From Marasmius tenuissimus (taxonomy: Eukaryota > Basidiomycota > Agaricomycetes > Agaricales > Marasmiaceae), in NCBI GenBank assembly GCA_029532415.1, contig JAQOTA010000061.1:620001-684000 (forward strand): 64,000 nucleotides of DNA, given 5' to 3'. Every line of letters begins with the position of its first letter. Position 1 is the stretch's first letter. The notes under the pieces were generated by a model. The model was given only the letters and a program-made list of their open reading frames with translations. It did not search any database and was not told where the DNA came from. A program made the position numbers and the translations under genes. Below are positions 1 through 12,264 of the stretch, one piece after another.

Positions 1-1800
1 GGTGATCCGGGACATCATTGTCACCTAGAAGTGATAGCTCATACTGAGGATGGGAAAATTTTCCGGGCAGGAAGGTTCGCACCGTGAAGCTGTTAAGGCC
101 CACCAAAATCATTTGAGTCTTGGCGTCAAAAATTCTCTGGTAGAGAGAAAAAGAGAGTCTTACAGCAATCCAAGCCTGAGAACAGATGGTCATCACTTGG
201 GGTTCAGCCACGATCACTGTCGAGGAAATACCTACACTCACTGAGAGATAACCTTCTTCAACCCATCCGGCGCAAATATAATCATCAGCGTCGATGTCAT
301 CGTCACTGAGAATATCACCCTACAAGCCGCCACCAACCCAGTTCAATAAGCAAAAGTTGAGCTTCACGAGAGTGTATCATCACTTACAAATAATACAATA
401 GACCATCTTTCAACAATTTCTTCGCAATCGCCGAATGACTCTGTCCCCGGACAGACGGGTACGTCCGATAAAACGTTAGCCAGAACACGACCGTCTCGTG
501 TACGGGGGGCAGCCAATATATTGAGGATGCAAAGACGCTCTCGGTAGTGTTTCTTGCGTCGTATATCATTGTGCAAGCTAGATTTGGGAAGTCAGCGAAT
601 CCCCAGAGGAAATTAGGGCAATTGTCGGAGAGACTATAGAATTACCGTTCATGTTTCGATTAGTATGGGCAACCGCTGTAGGAAAACAGGAAGTATTCCA
701 GAGAATCCAGGTTTAAGGTTACACATACGGATTCCCTTCGTTAACATCCACGTGTTTATCCCAAACTGTAGAGCCAGGAGCAACGCAACGCCCAGCACGA
801 CTTTGATTTGGTTCTTGTAAAGCGCGTAGATCCTGGATCAAAGGAGGAAACGTTAACTCCTTCCTCGGTCTGTGCTCTTGCTCATGAAAGACTTGCCGTA
901 TAAGCATCATAATTCCGACAGTATTGAGCCCAATCATCTTCAAAGCGCCCTCATAACGGATGAAATGGCGACATCTAAGTGGACTTGATTATGGTTGAAT
1001 GAGTTAGGAGAGGCGGAATGCGAACGTCTGAAGATGGGAACTCGGAGGTCAGTGGTACAAATACGACGATCACAGACTGAGTTCATCTACCTCGGTGTCC
1101 CAGACAGGGGATAAATAAGCTGCACATAGAAGAAGACACAGCTATTCGAAGAGTTCCACGCGGCTGGTTGGCAACATACCAAAAAGATTGACAATAAACC
1201 CCAATGGTATTAGATATCGATTCTAGCGAGGCATTTAGTCCACAGGCAAGACGATCGAGACGGTTCTGTTGTAAGGAAGCCCGAACTAACCAGTAGGAAC
1301 AAATATGCGACTGGGTGGTAGGTCAGATATCCGTCTCTCTTCAATTGATTGAGCGCTTACTTGATCCCTTGGGGCCCAGCCAAATGTATTTGACCTAAAA
1401 GCGCAGTGGTTGAGAGCATGAGGAGATGTCCTGAATCCAGATGCCCGCTCCTGCCTCCGTCGGCCCTCAACACTCCGACGAACCCGGCCACCGGGAGTGG
1501 TAATCTCCTCTCCGAACGAAAACCAAAACTATGAAATTCAACTCACTTCCGTAGCAAATGTATCAACATGATCCCAAACAAGTACTGTAAACCCAGCAAA
1601 CCCGACGCACTGGGCCAACCAAATTCAAGAGTCTTGAAGCTGATGCAGTATGTAAGCTCACGTTGGTTAAGAAGCTGTGCACAGTATCAATCGACGCCGG
1701 GAGAGAAGGTAGCAGGTACTTACTACAGTCGGAAATCTTCAACAGGATCTACAAGATCTTCACTGCTAGGCATCGTGTACGGGCTTGTGTTGAGCTTGCA
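1..1800 (-). CDS. DUF6533-type seven-helix membrane protein, copy A (partial, runs off window)
   Basis: Fragmented minus-strand gene with short introns. The N-terminal DUF6533-like block is visible: GFAGFTVLVWDHVDTFAT near 1555-1610, an intron starting GTGAGT, then VKYIWLGPKG near 1365-1395. Further on come YWLPPVHETVVFWLTFYRT near 475-525, IAKKLLKDGLLYYL near 384-430, and a hydrophobic segment ending FAPDGLKK near 250-330. In the family this block (helix, D-H, then YIW) sits near the start of a seven-helix protein of unknown function, often expanded in agaricomycetes. The final exon begins MSRIT at about 1-17 and leaves the window, so the tail is missing. The gene is collinear with copy B at 9.3-11.3 kb. 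I could not make exon 1 join in phase to the DUF6533 exon, so start and intactness are open. Confidence 0.7.
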
Positions 1801-1860
1801 GTGACAACAGGCTGTCGAAAGAAGGAACGGAATCCCGACGTTTGTGTACCATAGCGCGGC

Positions 1861-2983
1861 ATTATATAGTATTCTCGTCCTGAAACTCGTATCACAAATC
1901 AGGATCATATCACACTTTTGATCAGAAACTCGAGTTTCAGAATGGTACTATAGTATTCTAGACGCAACTAGGACGGGTTTAATGCCACACTCCTACCTTT
2001 GGATGATATCAAGAATCTATTTTTTGCGTGGCGCCGGGGCATACGAGAAAGAAATTTTGCCATTTATTCGCGCTGCGTGGGTTCGAGCAAATCTTCGGCG
2101 TCCCATAGTTTGGTTCCAAACCTCGGACAACAAAAGAAAATTCCACGATTGGGGGCAGCTGTAATCAAGTTCGTGGGCAACTTCATTCCGAGTGCTGCAG
2201 AAAGCTCACCGTGGAGCCGCGCCGAATCGCTATTGCACCCCTTTATCAATGCGGTTTGGTGGGAGCAATGAATAATCATCAGACTAAGCAGCGGGAAGCA
2301 AGATGGTGGTGGTGGTGGATTGCCTTTTCAGGGTTTCGAACCAGATATAGCGAATCGAGTCGTGGGTGAAAATAGCAGAGTCGGCCAGTGGTGATATATT
2401 CTTGATTCGCTGGTAATGACAAGGTCATAGAAATGTCCTTATGCAGATTTGAAGGTATGTGTTGGGATGACAGGGAAATGTGCGAGGATAGGGAGCACGG
2501 TTTTCCGCCAGAAAAACGATGAACGTGGTGGTTCAGTGCAAAGGTGCTTCTACGTGCACCGCCTCCACTTACCTAGATGATCCAACTCATGCTCCTAATC
2601 GGTTAGTAAACCGTATCCTCTGAGTCTCGTATCTCGAAACTGAGGTGAGTATGATACTGAGTACAACTCAAGTTCGTACGATCATAGATACGGTGAAACA
2701 CAGTCCAACTCGCGGTATCAGTATCATACGGATCCATCGATATGAAATACAAGGGCGGAAGTGAGAGACCACGGGAGTCTCATATGCTGGATGTGTGGAC
2801 CGAATCATGACACATCATCGTATATATGAGGTGGGACTGAGATCCTCTATGTTACTATCCTGTGTCATGTGGATATCGACTCTCGGTTCATAATGTGGTA
2901 TGGTTAGCATGAGAAGAGGCTAAAGGGGAATGGAAAAGACAGAAAAATAAATATAGAAAATCTCAACTTGTTACACATCTAAG
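1861..2983. other. Intergenic stretch between copy A and the glutaminase pseudogene
   Basis: Several short open frames overlap here, none with recognisable protein content. Parts of 1.9-2.5 kb resemble the upstream region of copy B (about 11.4-12.1 kb), for example the run that includes aataaatgatcatc-like sequence, as expected if the two DUF6533 genes were duplicated with their promoters. I see no gene. Confidence 0.5.
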
Positions 2984-5900
2984 TCATGTCATTGTGTACT
3001 GAGGTGGCGACTCGTACGTTGTCCTCGATTGCATCTCCGCGATGTCCCGTCTGAGATCCAATATTTCATGATGAAGGTAAGAAATATCCGAGGGTTCACC
3101 AACCAGTGTTGAGGTTGGTGGGGTATTGCGACCCGCAATGTTTTGTGTAGGAGGATTACCACGGAAATGTGAAGGACCGGACACCTGGAGCGGAGGAAGT
3201 GCTTGTTTGGCCATATGCATGCGGCCCAAATTGTGCAGTTGCAACGGTGGCATTACTCTTCTTTTTCGACCAGAGCTACTGGCTGAGTCACCCACGCCGC
3301 GGTCGCGATTCAAAGAAAATCGACTTTGTGACCCAATGAGGACTCAGTGAGAAGTAGAGTAGGACTTGACTGGGGGCGAGGCTGTGTGATTTTTCTGCGT
3401 CGGTAGCAGAACAACACCCCGAGCAGAACCAACGCAAGAACCGCGAGGCCACCGACAACTCCACCAACAATTGCTCCGATATTTGTTTCACGATCAGTAT
3501 ATCCAGATAGCCCCGGAAGTCTACTTTCCAGACTTCAATAACAGAAATATTTGAGTGCAAATGAAAGAAGAGTGATGAAAAACTTGCCTCGACGCGAGGA
3601 GACCATATACGGCTCCCTGTGCGGGACTAATACGGAGACATTCAGTGGGAAAGGTACAAGAACGAGAACGACTAGTACTCACCTGGCCCTTCCCGACCTC
3701 ACCTTCCCATCTTGCGAGTTATACGATGTAGCAAATGCGGCAGCATTGGGGATATCGATAGCCTTTTGATGAACGCTCTTGATGAGAGCATCTCTAACTC
3801 CAGCATTGTTCGTCGTAGCTGCGGTAAGCATTGTCCATTCTAGACAGCCAAATAATGACCGGCTCAGTATGTTAGTTGCGCGCCTTGAAGTGTAAAGACT
3901 GAGTCCTACTGACGAGATTTTACTTCGCCTCCAGCTTTACTATCAAAAGGAAACCCGAAATTGTCACCTGCGACCCATCAACGTTCAACCCGAATGAGTT
4001 CACGGAGTATAAGAGCTTTGCTCACTTGAAAGCGCCCGACCGGTATAGAACTCGTCTTGGGCATGATAAATCTGTACATAAAGTTAGCTTCTCACCTTGA
4101 GGGCTAAAAAGACACAGAAGCGGTACTACTTACATCGTCACTGACTAGATTCATCCCCAACAGCTTGTCAGCATAGAGATTATATATCAGACCCCAGGTC
4201 TCCGATGCCCCGTATGTTGAGGTAAGATGTCCGCTCGAGAAAGCCTGGGTTTTCCAGCTTCCTACCCATAACGAAGCTTGGTTCTGGAGGTACAGACAGG
4301 ATTCAATTCCCGAGGGTGTCCATTGATCAGCAAGGTCCACACCTGGTACTTGGAAGCATCGTCATCCTTGCCAATTGCATTGCTGATTTTGGCCATCGAG
4401 CGAAGCCCAATAATGGCTTTGATAGCAAGGTTCGTTGAGTTATTCATATCCACACTGGGGGCATTTTGATGTCAGATTCCACCTGTATATAACATGTCAT
4501 ATGTCAGTCAAGTATGATAGGGCCACTGTGACTGAACTGGACAGTTTTTGTAATAAACTGTAGTCATTCTGAGTGGGAGAAAAGCTAGGAAGTGGATCGC
4601 AGGCACAAGCATTGACTTATTGTTTGATTCGGGTTTGGTCTACTGTTGGGTGGCATTTTGGGCTGAAGAGGAATCAGAACGCGGTGTAACTATAGGACCA
4701 AGCATCGTCGGCATATCCCGGTGGACTGCATTTTCCTTGGCAGTGGCTTCAGCTTTTGAACTGGTCCAACCTCGCTCAGGACTAGCCGTTGTAGGCGATT
4801 GAGCTCATCTTCCTCGTAGCACTAACTAACTTAGTCGCAGGATGCTTGAAGGTGGTGCAATAATCAAGGTCAATCAGAGAATTGCAAAATCAAAAAGTTT
4901 GAACTTTGAAGGTACTAGAATTTTGTTTGTGAGCCCGGTGGTCCTGTACGGGATTATGTTGGGCATCAACGCCACCCGTTGGACCCAGCACTTCCAGCTT
5001 CCTTACATTTACATCAGTGCTCGTCCCACCTCCAACCCCGGACCGTTGTCATATATCAAACTACAGTTATGTGCAAAAAATAATCAGAAAGTTCTTATTT
5101 CATCCTTTTCTCAGTCACGGAGGTCCTACTGTATATGACTACAATATGACATGTTACATACAGGTGGAATCTGACATCAAAATGCCCCCAGTGCCAGTCC
5201 GTCAGCGGTTTGACTGAATTACAACGCCATTGATGCATCGACGATAAGCTGATCCTGTTGAGAAGTAGGCGAAACATCGGCAAACTCACGTTTCACTGGG
5301 ATTGACGGCGTTCGACGAAATTAGGTACTCGGCCCACTTTTGTAATGTTGGATACTAGAACAACGCGGGTTAAAGCCTCTCAGCAGCCCGTTGGGCCGAA
5401 AGTCGTCAAAAATGACATTACCTTGCTTGTCAAGGTCTCTCCCTGCATGAATTAGATTTTCCCATGCATTTTACAAATAGGTCCAAACATACTCGATAAG
5501 ATTTGTGATAACTGGAGATGGTTTATCTCTTTGATCAGATAATTTTCTCCCCGCTCGTCGTCGGTCATCGTCGCCTGTTCGACGTTCAACGTCATTCGAC
5601 CCCATAGTATTGGATTGTCAGATTACTGGAATAAAAAGATTGTTCAATGTCACCATGATTTTCGTGACAAGCAAGGTGGCAGCCGCGGCACGCGCGCCTA
5701 ACGAGTACGTATGTAGATAGCAACCCTTGCTGACCGCTGAATCGAGCATGTGACCATGTCATGATGAGCATGGCAGACGTATCTAGAGCAACCTGAGAGA
5801 AGAAGCTACTTATCTTCTATGCGCGAGGATGTTTACCGTCAATGGACCGCGTATCATTAGCGCCTAGTTCTCCTCCAGTCACAGGGTATGAAGACCCTGC

Positions 5901-7617
5901 GACGCGGAGACATGTTTAAGCAGTGGCTTGACAAAATTCGGTCAATTGACAACATACCGAGATCCGACGCGGCGTAAGAGTTGTTGTAGCGAGATGACGA
6001 TTGGAAGGGGTTCCAGGAGATATCGACACCAGGTCGAGTTGATATACAGAAATGCGGGGAATGAGGCATAAAGGGTCTCGACAGGATTGACCCGACTAAT
6101 TGACAGTGAGAACCTTAGACAACAGCGGGTCGACAAAAACTCACGTCGAGGATCCTATATCCTTCATGAGCATGTAGATACTATCGGTGGGCGGCCCGAC
6201 CACCGTTTCCACTCCGGCAAATGTTTGACGCGTTGCGAGCGAGACCAGATCACTGTATAAGGGCGAGACCTGAAATGCTTTGGCTTGGATCCTTTCATCT
6301 AGCTCGATGGCTCGGGCTTTTGCATGATTTGCATCTGTCAAAAATGTTTGAAGCTAGAAAAGGTTTAGAAATTGGGGGGTAGACAGAAATTTTGAGCATA
6401 CACCATCATCCACCGACCTGTACCTTATGGTCCAGTACGGGCGAAGATAAGGGCCACTACCTCCGAGCACCGGTCCAGTGACGGGATCACGAGTCAAGCC
6501 GACAGCGTAGACAATGGACTTTGTGCCAGTGACAGGGCCTAGATCGTGCGAAAACGCAAACACAGGCCAGTCGCTGCAAGGATAGTTTAGTCAGCTCTCT
6601 ACATGCCAAAGTTGACTTGTATGTGTATGACGGACTCTCCGATGTTTCGAAATGCTGTATCCTTTGTGTTGTTGAGGGATCCGTGAGTCCAGAACCAATC
6701 ACGAAGAAGTTGTCCGGTCTGCCAGGTCACGCCATCGCCCTGACCGCAAGATATCGAATATGCGAGTGAAACAGATTTGAACAAAGCAATCCTTACTGGT
6801 ATCGTAGCGTAGTGGAGCACCGCATCATCCGGCATTTCATTGGACTCTTTTAGTGTACCTCTTGAGGACAATTGGGCAGTGTGGGTTATGATTGGGCTTG
6901 TTGAGGTATCCCATTGGATCCGGTTGTCACTCGAGGACGACAGCCACTCTAAAGGCGTGTTAGATTCATATCGCGAGAACCAGATATTACTATCCGTCTC
7001 ACCCCCAGTCATATCCGAGAACACCTGAACATGGGGAGCTGCCCCGTTGCTGGAAGCAACATCCACAAAAACATAACCGAATGGGAATGATTGGAGAACA
7101 ATATTGTCAGGCTGATATCCAGGTTCATTGTCGAATTCTCAAGGACAGCATGTGTATATCACTGACCTCGATAGGGCTTAAAAACGTGACATTGAACTGA
7201 ACAGTTCCCGCAGTCATGGTATAGACCGTGCGAGTGGGTGTAATGTAGACATCACTGAGAGTTGCACTGTCCCCCTTCTTTTCTGTTGTCAAGTTGTATT
7301 GATTATTTCTCAGTGACTCGCCGAACCATTCATAGACGTCGTCGTCTACACGAATAAACCCAGCCCATCCGATTACCTATACAAAGGTCAGCAGACAGTC
7401 CAAGCCACAAATTCAAAACGGTACATACGTGATCCCCAGTCCAGAAAGTTGGCCAGCGGTTGGGTTCCAGCTTTTCTAAAGCAAGGTTTGCCCATGTATT
7501 GAGATATGGCGAGCGAGCGATAATCGGTGGTACCGAGGGGCTAAATGCCTGAGAGGTAATCACAGATGTGAGGACCAAAACCAGAATGGAGGATGTCACC
7601 AGTTGCATATCATGCAA
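2984..7617 (-). pseudogene. GtaA-type glutaminase, broken by a transposon and apparent frameshifts
   Basis: A multi-exon gene for a secreted or surface glutaminase of the fungal GtaA family (the DUF4965/DUF1793 arrangement), which releases glutamate and ammonia from extracellular glutamine. Exon 1 encodes a hydrophobic signal peptide and then PIIARSPYLNTWANLALE. Later exons give GWAGFIRVDDDVYEWFGESL, TRTVYTMTAGTVQFNVTFLS, ALDTSAMLIMTWSHARFSG, LQKWAEYLISSNAVNPSE, NSTNLAIKAIIGLRSMAK, SETWGLIYNLYADKLLG, FGFPFDSKAGGE and MLTAATTNNAGVRDALIKSV. A C-terminal membrane anchor, GAIVGGVVGGLAVLALVLLG followed by CYRRRK, lies near 3390-3480, then a polar tail ending PPQYTMT. The homology is collinear throughout. 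Damage: the 4453-5193 transposon, plus likely indels near 6010 (before QSSSRYNNSYAASDLG), near 4345 (a GTGT run) and near 3330 (a short G run). The last three could be sequence errors; the insertion cannot. Confidence 0.88.
4453..5193. mobile_element. Non-autonomous CACTG-terminus DNA transposon inside the glutaminase
   Basis: The ends are inverted: CACTGGGGGCATTTTGATGT on the left, its complement ending at 5193 on the right. The first 49 or so bases match with one mismatch, and weaker similarity continues to about 85 bases. A 3-base target duplication, CCA, flanks it at 4450-4452 and 5194-5196. A CACT(A/G) terminus with a 3-base duplication points to the CACTA/CMC group. No transposase is encoded in the 741 bases, so it must have been moved by another element. 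With the insert and one CCA ignored, the glutaminase exon reads straight through as TADGLDMNNSTNLAIK, which proves where the element begins and ends. Confidence 0.9.
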
Positions 7618-9343
7618 GAAAACCTAAATAGAATGACAATGACGGTGGTCACAAACTTGTGCCTTGAGGGCGACAGGAAAAGGGGTGGTCGTTACTACCT
7701 GGTCGGGTGGGTGACAAAAGTGAACCCGTAAGAGAGTTCAAATGGAAAGCAAGAGGAAGCAGTCCTCTGGTTGTTGGGGTTTGGAGCCTGCATGGAAAGT
7801 TATATGATGGGCTGTATAAATGAGCTGTTCAAGTTCAAATCTTGCCATTCTGATCATCAGCGGAATCCTGTATATGTGGGATTAAAATACTGGCCAGAAG
7901 GTAGTAGGCCTTCAGATCTCTACTCTCATATTAATCAATAAAGTAAGTTTGTATCTCAGTTGTGAATGTCATTTTTGGCCATGACCGTTTTGCGCGAGCA
8001 GTATATTACCTCTGTGCGAGTACAGCTGTTCACCATGCCGTAGACCGACTTTGCCTTGCTTCAAAAGAAAGCGGCTGGACGAGAAGTGGTTCCAAAAACG
8101 CGTTCAGTATAAAATCAGTCTACATTGATAACAGCTGTCACTTGATATTTTATCATGGAGTGATTATAATAGGGCATATTCACAAGCACTCACCGAGCAG
8201 ACCGAAGCGCGGCCCGCGCAGCTCGGAGAAGTCGGAGAGGAGGTCTATGCCACGACCTGGCGTTTTTTTAGCGACGTCTTCCCTGTGGATTACATCTCCT
8301 ACATAACCCCCTCGGAAAGGTCCGAAAATTTGTTCTCATCTGCCTGGTAGCGTTTTGCGAATATGGCCTCATTATTGTCGCCGTAGAATGAACGGTCAAT
8401 TTTATAGATCCCCGGAGTGAGCCTTAGCCTCAGTCCACTGAGTCGCTCGTCTCAAGTGTTATGGGATAAGAATCAAGATTGGGTTCTGTCACAAACCTTG
8501 GGGAACAACTGCGATACCTATCAAAGAGGGGCTCACGGGACTCACTGTTGCAGGATTCGAGGCGGAATCTGGCCAAAGATCCGTGTTTCATACTTTCAGA
8601 GTTGACGGTCGAAGATAGTATGCCATAGCTAGATGAGGTATCTTGGTGTGAATTGTCGTACCGGTTCAAGATGTTGTTACTGAGTCTAAGGGGTGTCACC
8701 AAAGAAAATTTGATATATGATCTTCACATACGATCTTAAGGTCCTTCGGGACCCCCCCCCCCCCCCCCTCCCGGGCCTCCCCCCTTCCTCCTACCATTTT
8801 GGGAAGGTTATTTTCACAGTCACATGCTGGTCCCACCTATCAAACATATTCGGATATTTTCCCAGTCTGGGTAAGTGTTAATATACTATAACAAGTACTG
8901 AGAGCCTCTAAAGACCAGTAGAGCTCGAGTGGGTTGAGCTAGGGAACGGTTGGTCACTGTAGGTCCAATAGGAAGGTCCAGCCCCAGACTCTGAGCTCTG
9001 GCCTTCACGGGACATACCTTCCAAATGCAACCTTGCTGGCAAATCGGTGAGCATGACTATCAGTTGGGTGCAAAGATGCTTTGACCTGTACTGCATCAAC
9101 TCACTCACTAAATGATCATAATCACATTGCTCAAGTTCACTTGCGCCCGTGCGGGAATTTTTCAGTCTGGGGAATTCATCAGACCCAAGACCGCAGACCG
9201 AGTTGGCAGAACAGGCTCTTTTGAATTTAGTCCAAGTAAATCATAGTATATACTGTTTGCGGCATCAGGATCTTAATCCCCGCCCACTCTTTCCCCTTCC
9301 CCGTAATGAGCCATCCTGTGTCCAATCGTCGTCGTCATCAATT
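7618..9343. other. No confident gene; contains a C17 tract
   Basis: The 5' side (7618-7930) should hold the glutaminase promoter. Minus-strand open frames at 8430-8702 and 8908-9108 have a serine-rich, tail-like composition but no recognisable domain, and could be scraps of a decayed gene. A run of 17 C lies at 8752-8768. I cannot support a gene here. Confidence 0.45.
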
Positions 9344-11330
9344 TTAACGACCGGCATCGGTCACGATCGTAGCAGTAGTGCTTTTGGTGTCCGGCACACC
9401 TCTTCTTTCGGACTCCACTTCCCTCATTGTTGTCCTACCAGTTTCACAGGTAGCACCTCTGCCATTCTCTGTCACAAACTGGGGTATCAACCTGCTCGCT
9501 ACGGCCCAAGACAACGTTCTGTCTTCGCCACTGTGCTCATCAGTCCGGGAGAATTTTTTGAGGTTGAGTGTTATCCGAGACATCATAGTTACCTAGGCTG
9601 ATACTGAGCAAAGGGTGCTTCAACCGGCGAGAAAGTTCTAAGTCTGACATACCGTGATTCTGTGAGATGTTTCAAAAGCATTTGAACCTTTCATCATGGA
9701 AAGAGGGTAAGAGACTCACAACATCTGTAGTCTGGGAGCCGAGTTTGGTTACGGATCAGCCACAATCATGCCACGCATCTGTGAATCTATCTGAAACTCA
9801 CGGAGTTATAGTACTCTTCAACCCGTCCGGTGCAAATTTAAACATCAATATCGTTGCCATTGTCATCGAGAATATGACCCTGCATGCAAGCCACTGATTC
9901 AGTGGGAAACAAACCTCATAAAAAGGGCGGCAGCACTCACGAATAATAAATCAATTCATGCTCCAACAGTTTCTTCGCGATTGTTGATCGGGCCAGGGGA
10001 AGGCCAGTCAGTGTCCGGACAAACGGGTACGTGCGATAAACCGTTAGTCCGAGTACGATCGTCTCATGTAGGGGCAGTAACCAAATCGATGAGAACGCTA
10101 GGCCGTTTTCGGTGATATTTTGTGCGAATAGCGCTGTGCATGCTGTTTGTGGAGTGTTGACAAACTGCCAATAAGTACAAATCCCAGATGACAAGAAATC
10201 GGAGAGGTTAAGTACTTGCCGACGATGTTCCGATTAGTATGCACGACCGCTACAGCGAGTTAAGCTTTGATCCTTCGTAAAATTCTCTTGAGGAACATAC
10301 GCTTCAAGCTCGCCAACCACCACGAGTAAATCCCAATCCGCAGGGCCAGGAGCGCAGCCACGCCAAATACAATTTTGGTTTGGTCTTGGTAAAGCGCGTG
10401 AATCCTAGGTAAAGGGAAACATTGAGTCTTCACTTCTGGTAATGAAGAACTCAAAGTTCTCACCGTAGGAGCATCATAAACCCCGCGACACTGAGCCCAA
10501 CCAATTCCATAGAGCTTTCATACCGGATTAAGCCGTGACACCTAAGGCGATTCAACCATCGTGAGACAAGCGAAACGTGACGGTATACGAACGTCTATAA
10601 CCAGAGATCAGTGTAATTCTATGACGGCGGAGTGAGTGCACTGGCCTGAAGACCCCAGAAACGAGCTACACAAAGCGGAGATACCGCAGATCAGCATCTC
10701 AGAGAGTTGGGCCAACGGAATCTTTACATACCAAATATAATGACTATAAACCCCAGGGGTGTCAAATATCGATTCTGGCCCACCGTCAAAGGCTATCAGT
10801 CCAGGAACTAGAGACTGAACTGCGACTTTACAACCCAAACTGACCAAAAGAAATAGACACGGTACTGGACGGCAAGGCATGTCAGATCCCCCGCGGCAAG
10901 GACAAGATCCGGCGCTCACTGAGTCCCTTCGGGGCGAACCAGATGTGTTCCACCTACGGAGGGAAACTGATTGTCAGTAATAAACAACGTTGATGATACT
11001 CTATTCCCCTTTTCAGCTGTACACCCACATCCACGTTCGAGAATCGTTGCTCTCCTGAACAAAAGCTCGGAAACTGGACTTGCCTCCGTAGCAAAGGTTA
11101 AAACATGATCCCATATGAGTACTGTGAATCCAGCAAGCCCGATAAACTGGACGAATCAGATGGAGAGACTTAGACCCAATGCAAGGTCAATATCATTGGA
11201 AGACGAGTCTCACATTGCCTGCAAAGCTGCGAACGACGACCACATCAATACTACGATCAAAAGCGGGTAACAAGAACCTACTAAAGCCAGAAATCATCAA
11301 CAGGATCGACAAGTTGTTCACTGCTAGGCA
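9344..11330 (-). CDS. DUF6533-type seven-helix membrane protein, copy B
   Basis: Minus-strand multi-exon gene, collinear with copy A. The DUF6533-like block reads GLAGFTVLIWDHVLTFAT near 11095-11150, then VEHIWFAPKGL after an intron. A 55-base GTGAGC...CAG intron (10865-10919) joins this to CLFLLVSLGCKVAVQSLVPG. Next come ALYQDQTKIVFGVAALLAL near 10340-10400, WLLPLHETIVLGLTVYRTYP near 10020-10085, IAKKLLEHELIYYS and VIFSMTMATILMFKFAPDGL near 9820-9880. The cytoplasmic tail is SRITLNLKKFSRTDEHSGED and ends at the TAA at 9344. Function in the family is unknown; the proteins are predicted to sit in a membrane. The exon upstream of the DUF6533 block (a candidate beginning MPSSEQLVDPVDDF near 11335) did not join in phase, so the start is uncertain. 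Confidence 0.72.
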
Positions 11331-11539
11331 TCGTGTACGGCGTCGCGTCGGAGTTGGAGTTTGTAGGAAAGAAGAATTTTGAGACCCAATGTTCGTGTCA
11401 ACTGGCGCAGCTTCATATCTTGCTTCCTTCCCGCCGAAACATGATTCAGCGTTCAGCATCATATCGAATACTCGATCTGGAGCATCGTTAAAAAACAGGT
11501 ACGAGCTCCCAAAGAAGTGGAGCGAGTCCCGAATCATAA

Positions 11540-12207
11540 GAAGGGGGCCAGTGCGGATATCAAGGATATATTCATGCGTGAGGACGCGGGGTGGGGGCGT
11601 GACTCGCCTCCAGTGATATCTATCAGGTTCGAAATGATTTTCGTCATGCTGTCGCGGAGGAGTTCTTGATTCTGGAGAATGATCAACAATTGACCGTCGA
11701 GGGAGCTGGCTGAGTCAGGCTTGTGATCGAACACTGTGCGACCGTACCTTGAACCCGTCATCGGTCCCATTTATTACTGCGGTTTGTGCTGGAAGCAATA
11801 AATGATCATCAACAACACGAGAAACGAAAAGTAAGATCGCGATGGTGATGGCTTGGCTTTCCAAAGTACTCCAAAGTGCTCCTATCAGATGCGCACGGAC
11901 GGAGATGAGCAAGAACCACAGAGCGGCGATTGGTTTTGTGGTTCAGTTGCAATGTCAAGATTTGTGATACGGGCTTGAGAGGATGAATTGAGTAGAAAGG
12001 AAGGTCTGCATGGCTGGAGAGCACGAATTTGACTAGCAAAACGATGGACATGGTGGTTGTATGCAAAGGGCATTCTGCCATACATTCGGCGCAGCACTGC
12101 CCCCCCCCCCCCCCAAACGGCGGTCGAATTTCCCATGGCTCGTGATACGCTGGCTAGATGGCTTTCCCAGGAAATATTAATTATTCAACGTACAAAACCG
12201 TGATAGT
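11540..12207. other. Intergenic, with a C15 tract
   Basis: No protein-coding gene recognised. A run of 15 C lies at 12100-12114. The stretch separates the 5' end of DUF6533 copy B from the stop codon inferred for F-box copy 1, so it should contain the former's promoter and the latter's terminator. Confidence 0.5.
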
Positions 12208-12264
12208 TTACTCCGGTACAGTAGCCTCTCCCATCGACCTGACAAAATCAACACCATAGACATA

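Noticed and set aside
4104..4340. A separate 78-codon gene
   Set aside because: It is the frame-shifted continuation of the glutaminase (QASLWVGSWKTQAF to YADKLLGMN).
6599..7066. A free-standing 155-codon gene
   Set aside because: It is one exon (MDVASSNGAAPHVQVF onward) of the glutaminase, in frame with its neighbours after splicing.
8752..8768. Poly-C tract as a functional element
   Set aside because: Similar short C runs occur at 12100-12114 and near 60446 without shared context; likely simple-sequence slippage or assembly uncertainty.
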